DNA from: CAYGDP01 sp964348665
Lineage (GTDB): Bacteria; Verrucomicrobiota; Verrucomicrobiia; Palsa-1439; CAYGDP01
Length of the DNA stretch: 64,000 nt
Assembly (NCBI GenBank): GCA_964348665.1
Contig: CAYGDP010000005.1
Location: 1-64,000, forward strand
Reading direction: 5' to 3'
Position numbers and translations under genes: made by a program. Every line of letters begins with the position of its first letter. The stretch's first letter is position 1. The notes beneath the pieces were generated by a model that saw only the letters and a list, made by a program, of their open reading frames with translations, was not told the origin of the DNA and made no database searches. Below, one piece after another: positions 16,304-24,601 of the stretch.

Positions 16304-18742
16304 TCAGAGATTCCGATGATCGTCGCTGGCGAGATCGGTGACGGCGTCCCGGAGCGAATCGTAAAGGAACCAATCGCGTCCCGCTGCGCCCGTCATGGTG
16401 TCGCTGGATTGATCGTTCAAGACGGTGACGCCGGCCAGAAGAAAATGATCGCCGTTGAGACGGTCGGCGCTGCCGTCGCCGCGTGTGAGATTGGCGAGGC
16501 GCACGTCGAAGGAGCGAGTGGAATTCCACTCATTCAGCACCGCGCAGAGCGCCTCATGGTTGCTTTCCATGGCAGCGTTGTCGGCGATGAGAATATCATC
16601 ATGCTGCGTGCCGATGAGACGATCCGCGCCCGCGCCGCCAATGAGCAGGTCGCGCCCGCCACCGCCGTTGAGCTGATCGTTGCCGTCGCCGCCGAGCAGG
16701 ATGTTGGCGCCGCCGCCGCCTTTGATCCGGTCGTTCCCCGCGTCGCCGTAGAATTCAGCAATGAGCCGGATGCCATTCGCCATTTGAATGTCGTCATCGC
16801 CATCGAGTCCGTGGGCAATGATGCGACCGGTCGGTGCGAAGGTGCCTTCGAGGACTCCGTTGATGGTGACTTTCACTTGGGTTTTGCCTTGTGCAGCGAA
16901 GATGATGATGTCGGCCGAAGGCGTGCCGGCAACGAACAACGCGGTCTTTGAGGGATCGCAGAAACACGTTTGTAGCGCTGCAGCGACAACATTGACGGTG
17001 TGCGAGACCGGCGCGCTAACGGCCCCGTATTGGTCCGAGGTAGTCAGCATGACTGTGGAAGCGCCCGTGGTGTAGAAAATATGGTTTGCCTCAATGCTGC
17101 CGCCGCCGCTCAATGTTTCGTCTGTTATGCCATCGCCGTTCCAATCGAGCAGATATATAAACCCGGCGGCTTGGTCCGTTGTGGAAGAATCCGTTGCGCC
17201 GAGTTGGAAAACGATTGGAAAACCGCGAACGGCTTGCAATTCACCCGTTAGACTCGCCGAAGGCGCTACGTTAGGCTCGACGACGATAACGGTGGGAGTG
17301 CTGGAGTCAGGCAGAATTTCCGGAATCGGGTTTGGATCGTTGGATTCAGCTCCTTCGATTTCCTCTGCGGGAGGGACAGGTTGCCCGATGACATTGGTTG
17401 GGACATTATCGAGTTCATCGATCGGTGTAGTAAGGATTGTTTCGTCTGTGCCTGGTTCCGATTGGTCAGAGACGGGTGGCAATTCAATAGGCGGGACAGG
17501 TATGATAGGATCTGTTGCAGGGATAATTGTTGTCGTTTCCGGCTCGGCACCCGCGGGAGGGACAAGTTGTTCGATGACATCGGTCGGCGCCTCATCGAGT
17601 TCGTTGGTCGGTGTAGCAAGGATTGTTTCGTCTGTGCCTGCTTCAGGTTGATTGGAGACCGGGGGTAATTCAATTGGTGGGACAGTTGCAGTCGGTTCCA
17701 CGGTAGTTACAACGGTCGGTACTGGTTTTGCATCCAGCAAGTCTTCCGCCGGTACGATCGGCGTTGTGTCGGGCGCGGGTGCGGGGTCGGTTGGCAAACT
17801 CGTGTTTGTTTGAGTTGTTTCGTTAACGATGAGACTTCCGGGACAGAACGCGATGATTTTCGTTTCGATGCCGGTGTAATGTGTGGGGGCGAATCCATTT
17901 GCGGAGATCGAGCCGGAGCTTGTGCCCCAATCGGTTAGAGGTAAGTCGGGGCAGGGGGCATAAAGCTTGTCTCCTGCGTTTCTATTGGTTTCACCTGAAA
18001 TCATCCTCGGGTTATTGGGCAACAATGGCACGATGAAGAAATCGTCCCCGGGACTTCCCATTACCGTTTCAATGTTTTGAACATCCGACAGATTCAGTGT
18101 GAGATTTCCAGCGCTGACAACCTGGGATCCGCTTCCGCTCATGTCCAGCATTACCGCTGCCTCGAAGCGTTGAAACAACAGGCTATCGTTGCCTCCATTG
18201 GCAAATTCCAAAATCGTATCGCTGCCGAGTTGGCTGCCGGGAAAGTAATACGAATCATTGCCAGCGCCGCCGACCAATGTATCGTTGCCTAACCCTCCAA
18301 TGAAGATATCGGCTGCCGCGCCACCTGTGAGCGAATCATTCCCGGCGCCGCCATCGAGCACGATATTTTGAACGACCGTCGAAAAATTTCCCACGACCCG
18401 AATTGTGTCGTTTCCTGCCATTCCATTCAAAAACAACCCGACAACGCTGGTGCTACGGACATCCCTTAACGCGGAGACAAAATTCGGCGAGGCTGGGTCA
18501 CTTGACTGAATTATTCCATTAATAGAAATCTCAACAAAACCGGCACTGGTAGCGGAAGCCGAAATTGAATCGTCGCGTTGGTCTGACTCGTCGCCGGTCA
18601 CGTGCAAGAAGCCGGTCGCAGGATCGAACGCCACCGACGGCGTGAGCCGCAGTTCCAAGATCTCGAATCGGAGTGAGGATAATTTGCGATGGGCAGTTTT
18701 TTGAACGCCGGTTTGATTGCGAAATTTTTGGTTGTTATTCAT
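16304..18742 (-). CDS. Secreted RTX calcium-binding protein with LEPR-like N-terminus and PKD-like domain
   Basis: The 812-residue protein starts with a basic N-terminus and FEILELRLTPSV, close to the LEPR-XLL signal of PVC secreted surface proteins. RTX nonapeptide-like repeats occur near residues ~135-180 (GGAGNDSLTGG, GGLGNDTLVGGAGNDSYYF) and again near 660-715 (GDAGNDRIKGG, GGDGNDQLNGGGGRDLLIGGAGADRL), each expected to bind calcium. Between them are a Pro/Thr/Glu-rich linker with a 62-residue internal duplication and a PKD-like beta-sandwich (~500-590; LLDWNGDGITDETLSGGGSIEANHIF, read in parts). No protease or toxin domain is seen. Cell-surface or matrix attachment is likely. No secretion genes are nearby. 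Confidence 0.8.
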   Translation of the reverse strand: MNNNQKFRNQTGVQKTAHRKLSSLRFEILELRLTPSVAFDPATGFLHVTGDESDQRDDSISASATSAGFVEISINGIIQSSDPASPNFVSALRDVRSTSVVGLFLNGMAGNDTIRVVGNFSTVVQNIVLDGGAGNDSLTGGAAADIFIGGLGNDTLVGGAGNDSYYFPGSQLGSDTILEFANGGNDSLLFQRFEAAVMLDMSGSGSQVVSAGNLTLNLSDVQNIETVMGSPGDDFFIVPLLPNNPRMISGETNRNAGDKLYAPCPDLPLTDWGTSSGSISANGFAPTHYTGIETKIIAFCPGSLIVNETTQTNTSLPTDPAPAPDTTPIVPAEDLLDAKPVPTVVTTVEPTATVPPIELPPVSNQPEAGTDETILATPTNELDEAPTDVIEQLVPPAGAEPETTTIIPATDPIIPVPPIELPPVSDQSEPGTDETILTTPIDELDNVPTNVIGQPVPPAEEIEGAESNDPNPIPEILPDSSTPTVIVVEPNVAPSASLTGELQAVRGFPIVFQLGATDSSTTDQAAGFIYLLDWNGDGITDETLSGGGSIEANHIFYTTGASTVMLTTSDQYGAVSAPVSHTVNVVAAALQTCFCDPSKTALFVAGTPSADIIIFAAQGKTQVKVTINGVLEGTFAPTGRIIAHGLDGDDDIQMANGIRLIAEFYGDAGNDRIKGGGGANILLGGDGNDQLNGGGGRDLLIGGAGADRLIGTQHDDILIADNAAMESNHEALCAVLNEWNSTRSFDVRLANLTRGDGSADRLNGDHFLLAGVTVLNDQSSDTMTGAAGRDWFLYDSLRDAVTDLASDDHRNL
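17365..17686. repeat. Two-copy 186-bp internal repeat in the RTX protein linker
   Basis: Matching blocks at ~17365-17500 and ~17551-17686 are offset by exactly 186 bp (62 codons), measured at two anchor points. They encode PPIELPPVSxQxExGTDETIL...P-x-x-E-L-D twice. The copies have diverged but keep frame, which indicates an old tandem duplication that lengthened the linker. Confidence 0.8.
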
Positions 18743-18803
18743 CGGCGCTAGCTATAGCCATCCCGATGCCAACTCGGTTTCGTGCTTAAAATCCAATGGG
18801 AAT

Positions 18804-18821
18804 TGTCAGGATACCCTGACA
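18804..18821. promoter_or_regulatory. Inverted repeat upstream of the RTX gene, possible operator
   Basis: TGTCAGG-ATAC-CCTGACA is a perfect 7-bp inverted repeat about 62 bp upstream of the RTX start codon. A further TGTCAGG half-site lies near 18855. The spacing would suit a dimeric regulator, but no regulator is linked, so the function is speculative. Confidence 0.3.
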
Positions 18822-18905
18822 GACTGGCATGTAAGATCGGATTCCTTGTCGTTTTGTCAGGAGATCAGAAATTCCCCGTTTGTTACCAAGTCCCTGAAAT
18901 GGATC

Positions 18906-18956
18906 GTTTGGAGTTCAAGCTTTAGCTTGGAGCACACTGAAGCGTATACTCCAAAC
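18906..18956. repeat. Paired-hairpin TTGGAGT repeat upstream of tRNA-Thr
   Basis: The outer arms GTTTGGAGT / ACTCCAAAC are perfect; inside is the palindrome CAAGCTTTAGCTTG. The outer-arm sequence is the same heptamer (TTGGAGT) that forms tandem arrays elsewhere in the window. The rest of the 18743-19058 gap holds only the possible operator and the tRNA promoter; I see no gene in it. Confidence 0.65.
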
Positions 18957-19038
18957 CCAGAGATTTTTCGCCTTTGAGTACAAACGGGAAATTTCTGTCG
19001 GGAGTTTTCTGCAGGTAGCAGCAAGGGATCGCTTGTGC

Positions 19039-19044
19039 TATAAT
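19039..19044 (+). promoter_or_regulatory. Consensus -10 box of the tRNA-Thr gene
   Basis: A perfect TATAAT ends 14 nt before the first base of the tRNA. No clear -35 hexamer is found at normal spacing. Confidence 0.5.
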
Positions 19045-19058
19045 CCGGTGTATTGAGT

Positions 19059-19130
19059 GCCAGCGTAGCTCAGTGGTAGAGCAGCGGTTTTGTAAACCGC
19101 TGGTCGTCGGTTCGATCCCGACCGCTGGCT
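19059..19130 (+). tRNA. tRNA-Thr (anticodon UGU)
   Basis: The full cloverleaf can be folded: acceptor GCCAGCG / CGCTGGC, D-arm GCTC...GAGC, anticodon stem GCGGT / ACCGC with loop TTTGTAA (anticodon TGT, reading ACA threonine codons), a T-arm GTCGG-TTCGATC-CCGAC and discriminator T. The 3' CCA is not encoded and must be added after transcription. Confidence 0.97.
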
Positions 19131-19168
19131 GTTTTTCCGATTTCCCGATCGCAGCCATGCCGACCATG

Positions 19169-22100
19169 CTATTTTTTCGGCGCGATGACGTGCATGATGC
19201 CGTTCATGATTTTCCAGTGGCCGGGGAAGGTGCAGAGGTAGGGATAATCATCGGGTTTGGCCGGCGCAGTGAAATATAGCCGTGCAATTTCATTCGGGAG
19301 AATCACCTTGGTGTAGTGAAGGATTTTAGGAGCCACTTTCGGGTCGTCGGGAATGAATTGTTTCTTGAGCGCCAGACCCGGATCATTTTCATTTTGGTCG
19401 TCGGAAGCTTTGCCGACTTCTTCCAGGGCGCCCGGAGCGACGAGAACGAAGTTATGGTTCATGTTGCAGTCGTTTTCGAAAATGACGGCCACGGCGCGCC
19501 CGGCCTCCACCGTGAGGCTGGTGAGATCGAACATCATTTTCTCTTTCACCGTCTTGAGGTGGATGATTTGCACGGAGAGGGCGTCGAGCGCCGTGTTGGT
19601 TTTCTGCGCGTCTACCGCGGGCAACAGGGCGGCCAGGTCGCGGCCGAATTGCAATGTCTTCTGGAATTCCGGCGTGGCGCGTTGCGGGACGGTCATCTTC
19701 GACGCGGATGCTACAAGCGCGTCGGCGATTTTCGCGGCGCGATCGCGCGGCCATTTGTCGCGCGGAATGCTGCCGATGGCGGCGCTGGCAGCGACGGGAT
19801 CAATGCCGCTTAGGATCAGATCCGCGAGTGCCTCGAACGTCTCGGCGTCATGGCCGGATATTTTCGAGAGCGCTTCGATTGCAGCGGCTCGGATTGTCGA
19901 AGCCGGGTCGCTCGTGCCGACTTCGAATCCAGTTTTTTCGGCCGGGGCGGACTGGCCTTCGCGGGCGTACACAGCCTTTCGGCTCGCATCGAGGACGGAT
20001 AGTTTGAAGCCATCGAGGCGTTTGCCGAGGTCGCCATCGGTCCGGTTCCAAACTGAAATGGACTCAATCGGCTTCTCCGCGCCGAGATCAAGTTCCCACC
20101 ACGGATTTTTCTCGTTTTCATTGGAGTGAGTCTGGCCGCCGTCACCAAACGTTCCGCTTTTGTTGCCGTCAATGGCACGCTCCGCCGCGCCGCCGTGGCC
20201 TGTGGAGGATTGCGTGGCTTTGCCTCCGCTGGCGATATTTTTGCCGCCGCTCATCACTTCCACTTCCGCGAGCGTGAGCGTGCGTTTGTTTCCGGGAAGA
20301 TCGATGCGAATAAACCGGCCCAAAGTGCCGGTTGAAGCTTTGGTGTTTGCGGCCAGAGGAGGAGGAAGGCTGCGGAGCAGGGGCTTGATTTTCGGATAAA
20401 GCGCTTCTTTCAGCTTTGTGTCTCCGATGTTCGGCGTGGCCGTGAGAATGTCGCTGATGCCACGAATCGAACCGGAAGCAAGTTGCCAGGCGCGTTCGGC
20501 GGATTGGTCGGCGGCCATGAGCGCGATGAGCGCGGCTTGTCGCGCTTCGGGTTCGGCGGCGTTGGTCGAAAACGCCTCGAGTTTAGCGCGGGCAGGGGCG
20601 AGTTCGGCGGGCTTGAAATCTTCCAGCAACGAAATGAGCGCGGCTTGGGTACGACCATCCGTTCGATCGATGGCGGCGAGCAATTCATTGATGGGGGCGG
20701 TATTGTGGGTTTTGGCAAGCCGATCGAGAGCGGCCTTGCGTTTGTCGGCAGGAACACCACCGCTGCGCGCCAGGATGGCGAGATCCACGGTGGGACTGGA
20801 CGGCATGGTCAGCAAGTCCTTCGTATTGACGCCTTTCAGGAGATAGTCCACGCCTTTGGGATTATCGGTGGCGAATGGTTTTCCGGCGGCGAGCGCGGCT
20901 CTCCAATAGGGGTCGAGTTGACGCATGGTTTCCTTGAGCGCGTACTCGAGATAATAATCGGTTGGATATTTCAGGGATTCAATGGCGATCTCGGCGTCAG
21001 TGGCGCTGGTGCCGTCGCTGGCGGCGACTACGGCGTGAAGACGAACTCTCGGATGCTCATCGTTGGCTTGCGCTTTGAGCAACGTGGCGAAATCTTTCAC
21101 CGAATCGCGCCAGTAGCGCAAGACGCGGGTGGCGCTGGCGCGAGCGTTGGGGTTGGGGGAACGCAGGACGCGTTTGAGAAGGTCTTCGTTGACGACATTA
21201 TGGTGGGAATAAACCCAGAGCGCTTCGAGAAGATGATGCTCGTATTCCTTGTCGGACTGATTGAGGCTCTTGATCCACTTGGGAAGCGCTGCGACAACAT
21301 CGGCAGTCTTGCGCCCACTTAATTCGATTCGAACGCGATACCGGACGCGGTCTTCGGGTTCTTTGAGCAGGTCGAGAAGTTTTTCGATGGGTTCGCCGTA
21401 GATTTTTGCCGGCTTGAGCAAGGGGCGGCCAGGATAGGTGATCCGGTAAATGCGCCCGTGGGTGTGATCGCGGTTTGGGTCGCGGAGATGATGTTGCATG
21501 TGGCCGATGATGGAGTTTTGCCAGTCGAGAAAATACACCGCGCCATCGGGGCCAATCTCGCAATCCACCGGGCGAAAATTGGAATCGGACGATTGAATGA
21601 GGTCATCGGTGCGAACCCCGACAAAACCGGAACCTTCCTCCTTGATTTGGAACTGAAAAATGCCAAGGAACCCGATCACGTTGAGATCGAGATAGTTGCC
21701 CTGCATTGAGTCGGGGAAATGACGACTGGAAAGAATCTCGGTGGCGGGGCAGGGGCGGCTCGGTTGCTGGAAGAACGTTTTCAAGCCGCCATGTTTGGCG
21801 GGGTAATCGAGACGTCCGCTGTAGGCGAGTGTGTAATAATTGGCGTTGCCGGTCCCGTCGGTGTTAAATTCATTGCCCCAACGATCGAAGACGTGCCCAT
21901 GCGGATTGGCATAGCCGTACGTGGCATAGCTCTCGAGTTTTTGTTTGCGAGGATCATACCGAAAAACGCCGCCATCAGAGCAACGCACGGGCGGGCCGTA
22001 GGGAGTTTCGATTTGGGTGCGATGAAATGTCCCTTCCTGCCAGAGAAGCCCGCCTTCGGGGCTGATCACGAAACTATTGGCAGTGTGATGTGTGTCGGCG

Positions 22101-23530
22101 CTGTCGAGATGGCTGACCAGCCGCTCGTACACGTCCGCCTTGTCGTCGCCGTTGGTGTCTTTCAGGAAAACCAAATACGGCGCCTGGGCGACGAGCACGC
22201 CGCCGTTCCAAAACTCGAACCCGGTCGGACAATGCAGATTGTCCGCGAATGTCTTGCAGGTATCGGCTTTGCCATCGCCATTGGTGTCCTCGAAGATCAA
22301 CAGCTTATCGTTCATCGGTGATTTCGGCTCCCAGCGCGGATAGGTCGGCCACGCGGCGACCCAGAGACGGCCGCGCGTATCGAACGCCATCTGGACGCCC
22401 TTGGCCAATTCCGGGAATTGTTCCTCCGACGCGAAAAGATTCACAGCAAATCCGTCCGGCAATTTCATCTTGGAAATGGACTCTTCCCCGCCTCTATATA
22501 TATGTTTCCCATCCGGACCTTTGCCGGGAATATTCGTCTTCACGGGAATGAACGGCGGCGCGTTGCTGTCGTCCACTTTCATATCTTTGCCCTGTGCAAG
22601 CGCCCAGATTCGCTGATCGCGATTCGCCGTCTGCGCATCGAGGATTTCCAGCTCGCGCATATGAACGGTGCGATTGGTGATGTTATCGGTGAATTTCAGG
22701 TGGGAACGCCCCCCATAGACATTGAAGCCGTCGAGAACGCGATACCGCTGGAACCAATGCCAGTCGCGGTCGAGAACCGCCTGCCGAAGTTTTTCGAGGG
22801 ATTTTATTTCCCGTTTTGGCGGCGAACTCAACAGAGCGGCCTCGATGAGCAAAGCGAGTTGTTGGTCGCCATATTCGTTCAGATGAACGCCGTTGAATGT
22901 CCAGGGATTCGGCGATTTTGCGTACGACGCAAGTGTCGGCGTGAAGAGATCAATATAGGTTACATTATTTGCCTTTGCGACCTCCGCCATCGTATCGGTG
23001 TACAATTTCAGATTTTTATTGTTCGCCGACCCGTCCGGCAGGTTTGGATCCTTGAGATTTTCGTGGGCAATCGGAGAGAACAACACCAGGCGCGGAGGAT
23101 TTTTGCCGTTGTAATGCTGGCGTTGAGTGTTATCAATGAACGCGTCGAGGTCTTTCTTGAATTTCTCCAGACCAGATTGACCGCCGAAGGATTCGTTGTA
23201 GCCGAAAAACGCGAACACCACGTCCGCCTTCACTCGCGTCAACCACTCGTCCGGATTGCCAAACCCTTCGCTTCGCAAACGAAGCGACGGATGCACTTCA
23301 TCGCCGGCAAATCCAAGGTTGCGAAAGGCAAGGTCGTGTTCGGGAAACCGGCTGTGAATGACCGTCTCCATCCATCCATGGTTTTGCATCCCCTCAGCCA
23401 GCGAATTGCCGACCAGGGCGATTCGGTCGCCCTTGTTCAGGGTGAGTGTTTGCGCGTCGGCAATACGACCGAGGCAGAACGATCCGAGGACAAGAACGAG
23501 GAAAAGTTTGGATTTATTCATAGGCAGCAC
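19169..23530 (-). CDS. Giant secreted SGNH hydrolase / PVC dehydrogenase / HEAT / discoidin / cupredoxin fusion
   Basis: This 1453-residue protein starts at 23530 or, three codons later, at 23521 (MNKSKLFLVLVLGSFCLG), both giving a signal peptide. Domains in order: SGNH/GDSL lipase-like (~28-240; IALVGNSLAEGM, FFGYNES, NGVHLNEYG); PVC membrane-bound-dehydrogenase propeller (~345-720; DTRGRLWVAAWPTYP, EDTNGDGKAD); HEAT repeats (~740-1070); F5/8-type-C-like galactose-binding domain (~1090-1210; RFIRIDLPGNKRTLTLAEVEV); and a C-terminal azurin-like cupredoxin with copper ligands His1359, Cys1433, His1438 and Met1442. Here copper replaces the heme domain that usually ends such proteins. It probably de-esterifies and oxidises a polysaccharide and passes electrons to copper. 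It is a single-gene unit with the tRNA 38 nt beyond its stop. Confidence 0.85.
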   Translation of the reverse strand: MLPMNKSKLFLVLVLGSFCLGRIADAQTLTLNKGDRIALVGNSLAEGMQNHGWMETVIHSRFPEHDLAFRNLGFAGDEVHPSLRLRSEGFGNPDEWLTRVKADVVFAFFGYNESFGGQSGLEKFKKDLDAFIDNTQRQHYNGKNPPRLVLFSPIAHENLKDPNLPDGSANNKNLKLYTDTMAEVAKANNVTYIDLFTPTLASYAKSPNPWTFNGVHLNEYGDQQLALLIEAALLSSPPKREIKSLEKLRQAVLDRDWHWFQRYRVLDGFNVYGGRSHLKFTDNITNRTVHMRELEILDAQTANRDQRIWALAQGKDMKVDDSNAPPFIPVKTNIPGKGPDGKHIYRGGEESISKMKLPDGFAVNLFASEEQFPELAKGVQMAFDTRGRLWVAAWPTYPRWEPKSPMNDKLLIFEDTNGDGKADTCKTFADNLHCPTGFEFWNGGVLVAQAPYLVFLKDTNGDDKADVYERLVSHLDSADTHHTANSFVISPEGGLLWQEGTFHRTQIETPYGPPVRCSDGGVFRYDPRKQKLESYATYGYANPHGHVFDRWGNEFNTDGTGNANYYTLAYSGRLDYPAKHGGLKTFFQQPSRPCPATEILSSRHFPDSMQGNYLDLNVIGFLGIFQFQIKEEGSGFVGVRTDDLIQSSDSNFRPVDCEIGPDGAVYFLDWQNSIIGHMQHHLRDPNRDHTHGRIYRITYPGRPLLKPAKIYGEPIEKLLDLLKEPEDRVRYRVRIELSGRKTADVVAALPKWIKSLNQSDKEYEHHLLEALWVYSHHNVVNEDLLKRVLRSPNPNARASATRVLRYWRDSVKDFATLLKAQANDEHPRVRLHAVVAASDGTSATDAEIAIESLKYPTDYYLEYALKETMRQLDPYWRAALAAGKPFATDNPKGVDYLLKGVNTKDLLTMPSSPTVDLAILARSGGVPADKRKAALDRLAKTHNTAPINELLAAIDRTDGRTQAALISLLEDFKPAELAPARAKLEAFSTNAAEPEARQAALIALMAADQSAERAWQLASGSIRGISDILTATPNIGDTKLKEALYPKIKPLLRSLPPPLAANTKASTGTLGRFIRIDLPGNKRTLTLAEVEVMSGGKNIASGGKATQSSTGHGGAAERAIDGNKSGTFGDGGQTHSNENEKNPWWELDLGAEKPIESISVWNRTDGDLGKRLDGFKLSVLDASRKAVYAREGQSAPAEKTGFEVGTSDPASTIRAAAIEALSKISGHDAETFEALADLILSGIDPVAASAAIGSIPRDKWPRDRAAKIADALVASASKMTVPQRATPEFQKTLQFGRDLAALLPAVDAQKTNTALDALSVQIIHLKTVKEKMMFDLTSLTVEAGRAVAVIFENDCNMNHNFVLVAPGALEEVGKASDDQNENDPGLALKKQFIPDDPKVAPKILHYTKVILPNEIARLYFTAPAKPDDYPYLCTFPGHWKIMNGIMHVIAPKK

Positions 23531-23579
23531 TTTAGCGGTTGCAACTTTGACTGGCGAGTAGAAAAAATTGTTCGATTGT

Positions 23580-24359
23580 TTACACGGAAGATGTCGGTTG
23601 ATTCTTGCGCGCCCGGAACAAGCAAAGCCAGCCCAGCCGCCGGACGACCGGCACGCGAGCCAGTACGTCGTCCGACCAAATCAGAAATCGGATTGCGGGT
23701 TGCCAGCGCAGATGATAGCACCAAGGGAGAACGTCCGTGTTGCCGATCAGCGCGAACGCGGCATAACCGACGGGCCGATACTGTTCCATGACCAGTCCCG
23801 CTTTCGAAAGGCCTGTTTCCAATTCGCCCCGGCGCAAGCCTCTCTCCTCGGCTGGATCGAATATTTTGAAAGTCTGGTAGACACACCATCGAATCGCTGC
23901 CACGATCCAATTGTCGTTGCAAGGTTCGATGCAAACCAATTTACCGTTCGGAGCCAGAACTCGCCCAATTTCCTTCAGCACCTCGTCCAAGTGACGCGCG
24001 ACATGGTGCAATCCGCCCTGGATCACGATCACCTGCACGGTCGCATCCGCAAACGGCAACCGGCGCGCATCGCCGCACACAAATTGCCCCGCGCCAGCAT
24101 GGTGTTTCGACCCATGCGCCAGCATCCGGCTGGTCAAGTCCAACCCCACTTTCCGAACCGTGGGCGGCGTCGAATAACGCGCCATCAGTTCGCCCGTCCC
24201 GCACATCAGCTCCAAGAAAAGCCCCGATGACATCGTCGGTCCGATCGTATTCAGGATTTCGGCGCAAATGTAGTCGTAATAGGCCTTGTTGGCGACCGAA
24301 TCGAATCGCGCCGACACATACTTCTCGAATATCTCCTCCATATGCTCGTCTTGTTTCAT
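23580..24359 (-). CDS. Class I SAM-dependent methyltransferase
   Basis: The 259-residue protein has a Rossmann methyltransferase core of the Methyltransf_11 type. Motif I is LFLELMCGTGELMARY (~47-62), followed by KVGLDLTSRML, GDARRLPFADATVQVIVIQGGLHHV and RVLAPNGKLVCIEPCNDNW. The last ~100 residues form a helical cap with hydrophobic stretches. The GLHHV and EPCNDNW segments suggest a small-molecule or lipid acceptor rather than nucleic acid, but this is weak. It lies 49 nt upstream of the giant fusion gene on the same strand and 242 nt downstream of a DUF1501 gene, with a large hairpin in that gap. Confidence 0.85.
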   Translation of the reverse strand: MKQDEHMEEIFEKYVSARFDSVANKAYYDYICAEILNTIGPTMSSGLFLELMCGTGELMARYSTPPTVRKVGLDLTSRMLAHGSKHHAGAGQFVCGDARRLPFADATVQVIVIQGGLHHVARHLDEVLKEIGRVLAPNGKLVCIEPCNDNWIVAAIRWCVYQTFKIFDPAEERGLRRGELETGLSKAGLVMEQYRPVGYAAFALIGNTDVLPWCYHLRWQPAIRFLIWSDDVLARVPVVRRLGWLCLFRARKNQPTSSV

Positions 24360-24461
24360 AATCGGATTCGAATGATGCGGTCGTTTGGATTGATCGAATT
24401 GTATTTTCCGCCGAATGATATACCCTGCAAAAAAATTGAAACTTCTGGTTGCTCAATGTCT

Positions 24462-24522
24462 CCTTGTATTCTGCCGGTCTGTGCGTCGCCGGGAATGCGG
24501 CAGAAGCGCATAAAATACAAGG
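24462..24522. repeat. Two-step imperfect hairpin between DUF1501 and methyltransferase genes
   Basis: The perfect outer stem CCTTGTATT / AATACAAGG and inner stem CTGCCG / CGGCAG enclose a larger loop in the 241-nt gap. It could act as an attenuator or terminator for the DUF1501 transcript, but no T-run follows on the minus strand. It may instead be another mobile palindromic repeat. Confidence 0.5.
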
Positions 24523-24601
24523 CTAAATACGATTTTGGTCATTCTTGAGCGAATCCTATCGCGGGCCACTTTTGCTGGCGAGCAGAAAAGATTCTTCAGA
24601 T

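Noticed and set aside
16304..18742. RTX toxin or protease
   Set aside because: Only calcium-binding repeats, a linker and a PKD-like domain are visible; there is no catalytic or pore-forming domain and no type I secretion gene nearby.
22418..23791. A 457-codon plus-strand frame opposite the giant fusion gene
   Set aside because: It crosses the start region of the real gene, has no recognisable domain, and its composition mirrors the complement of the SGNH and propeller domains.
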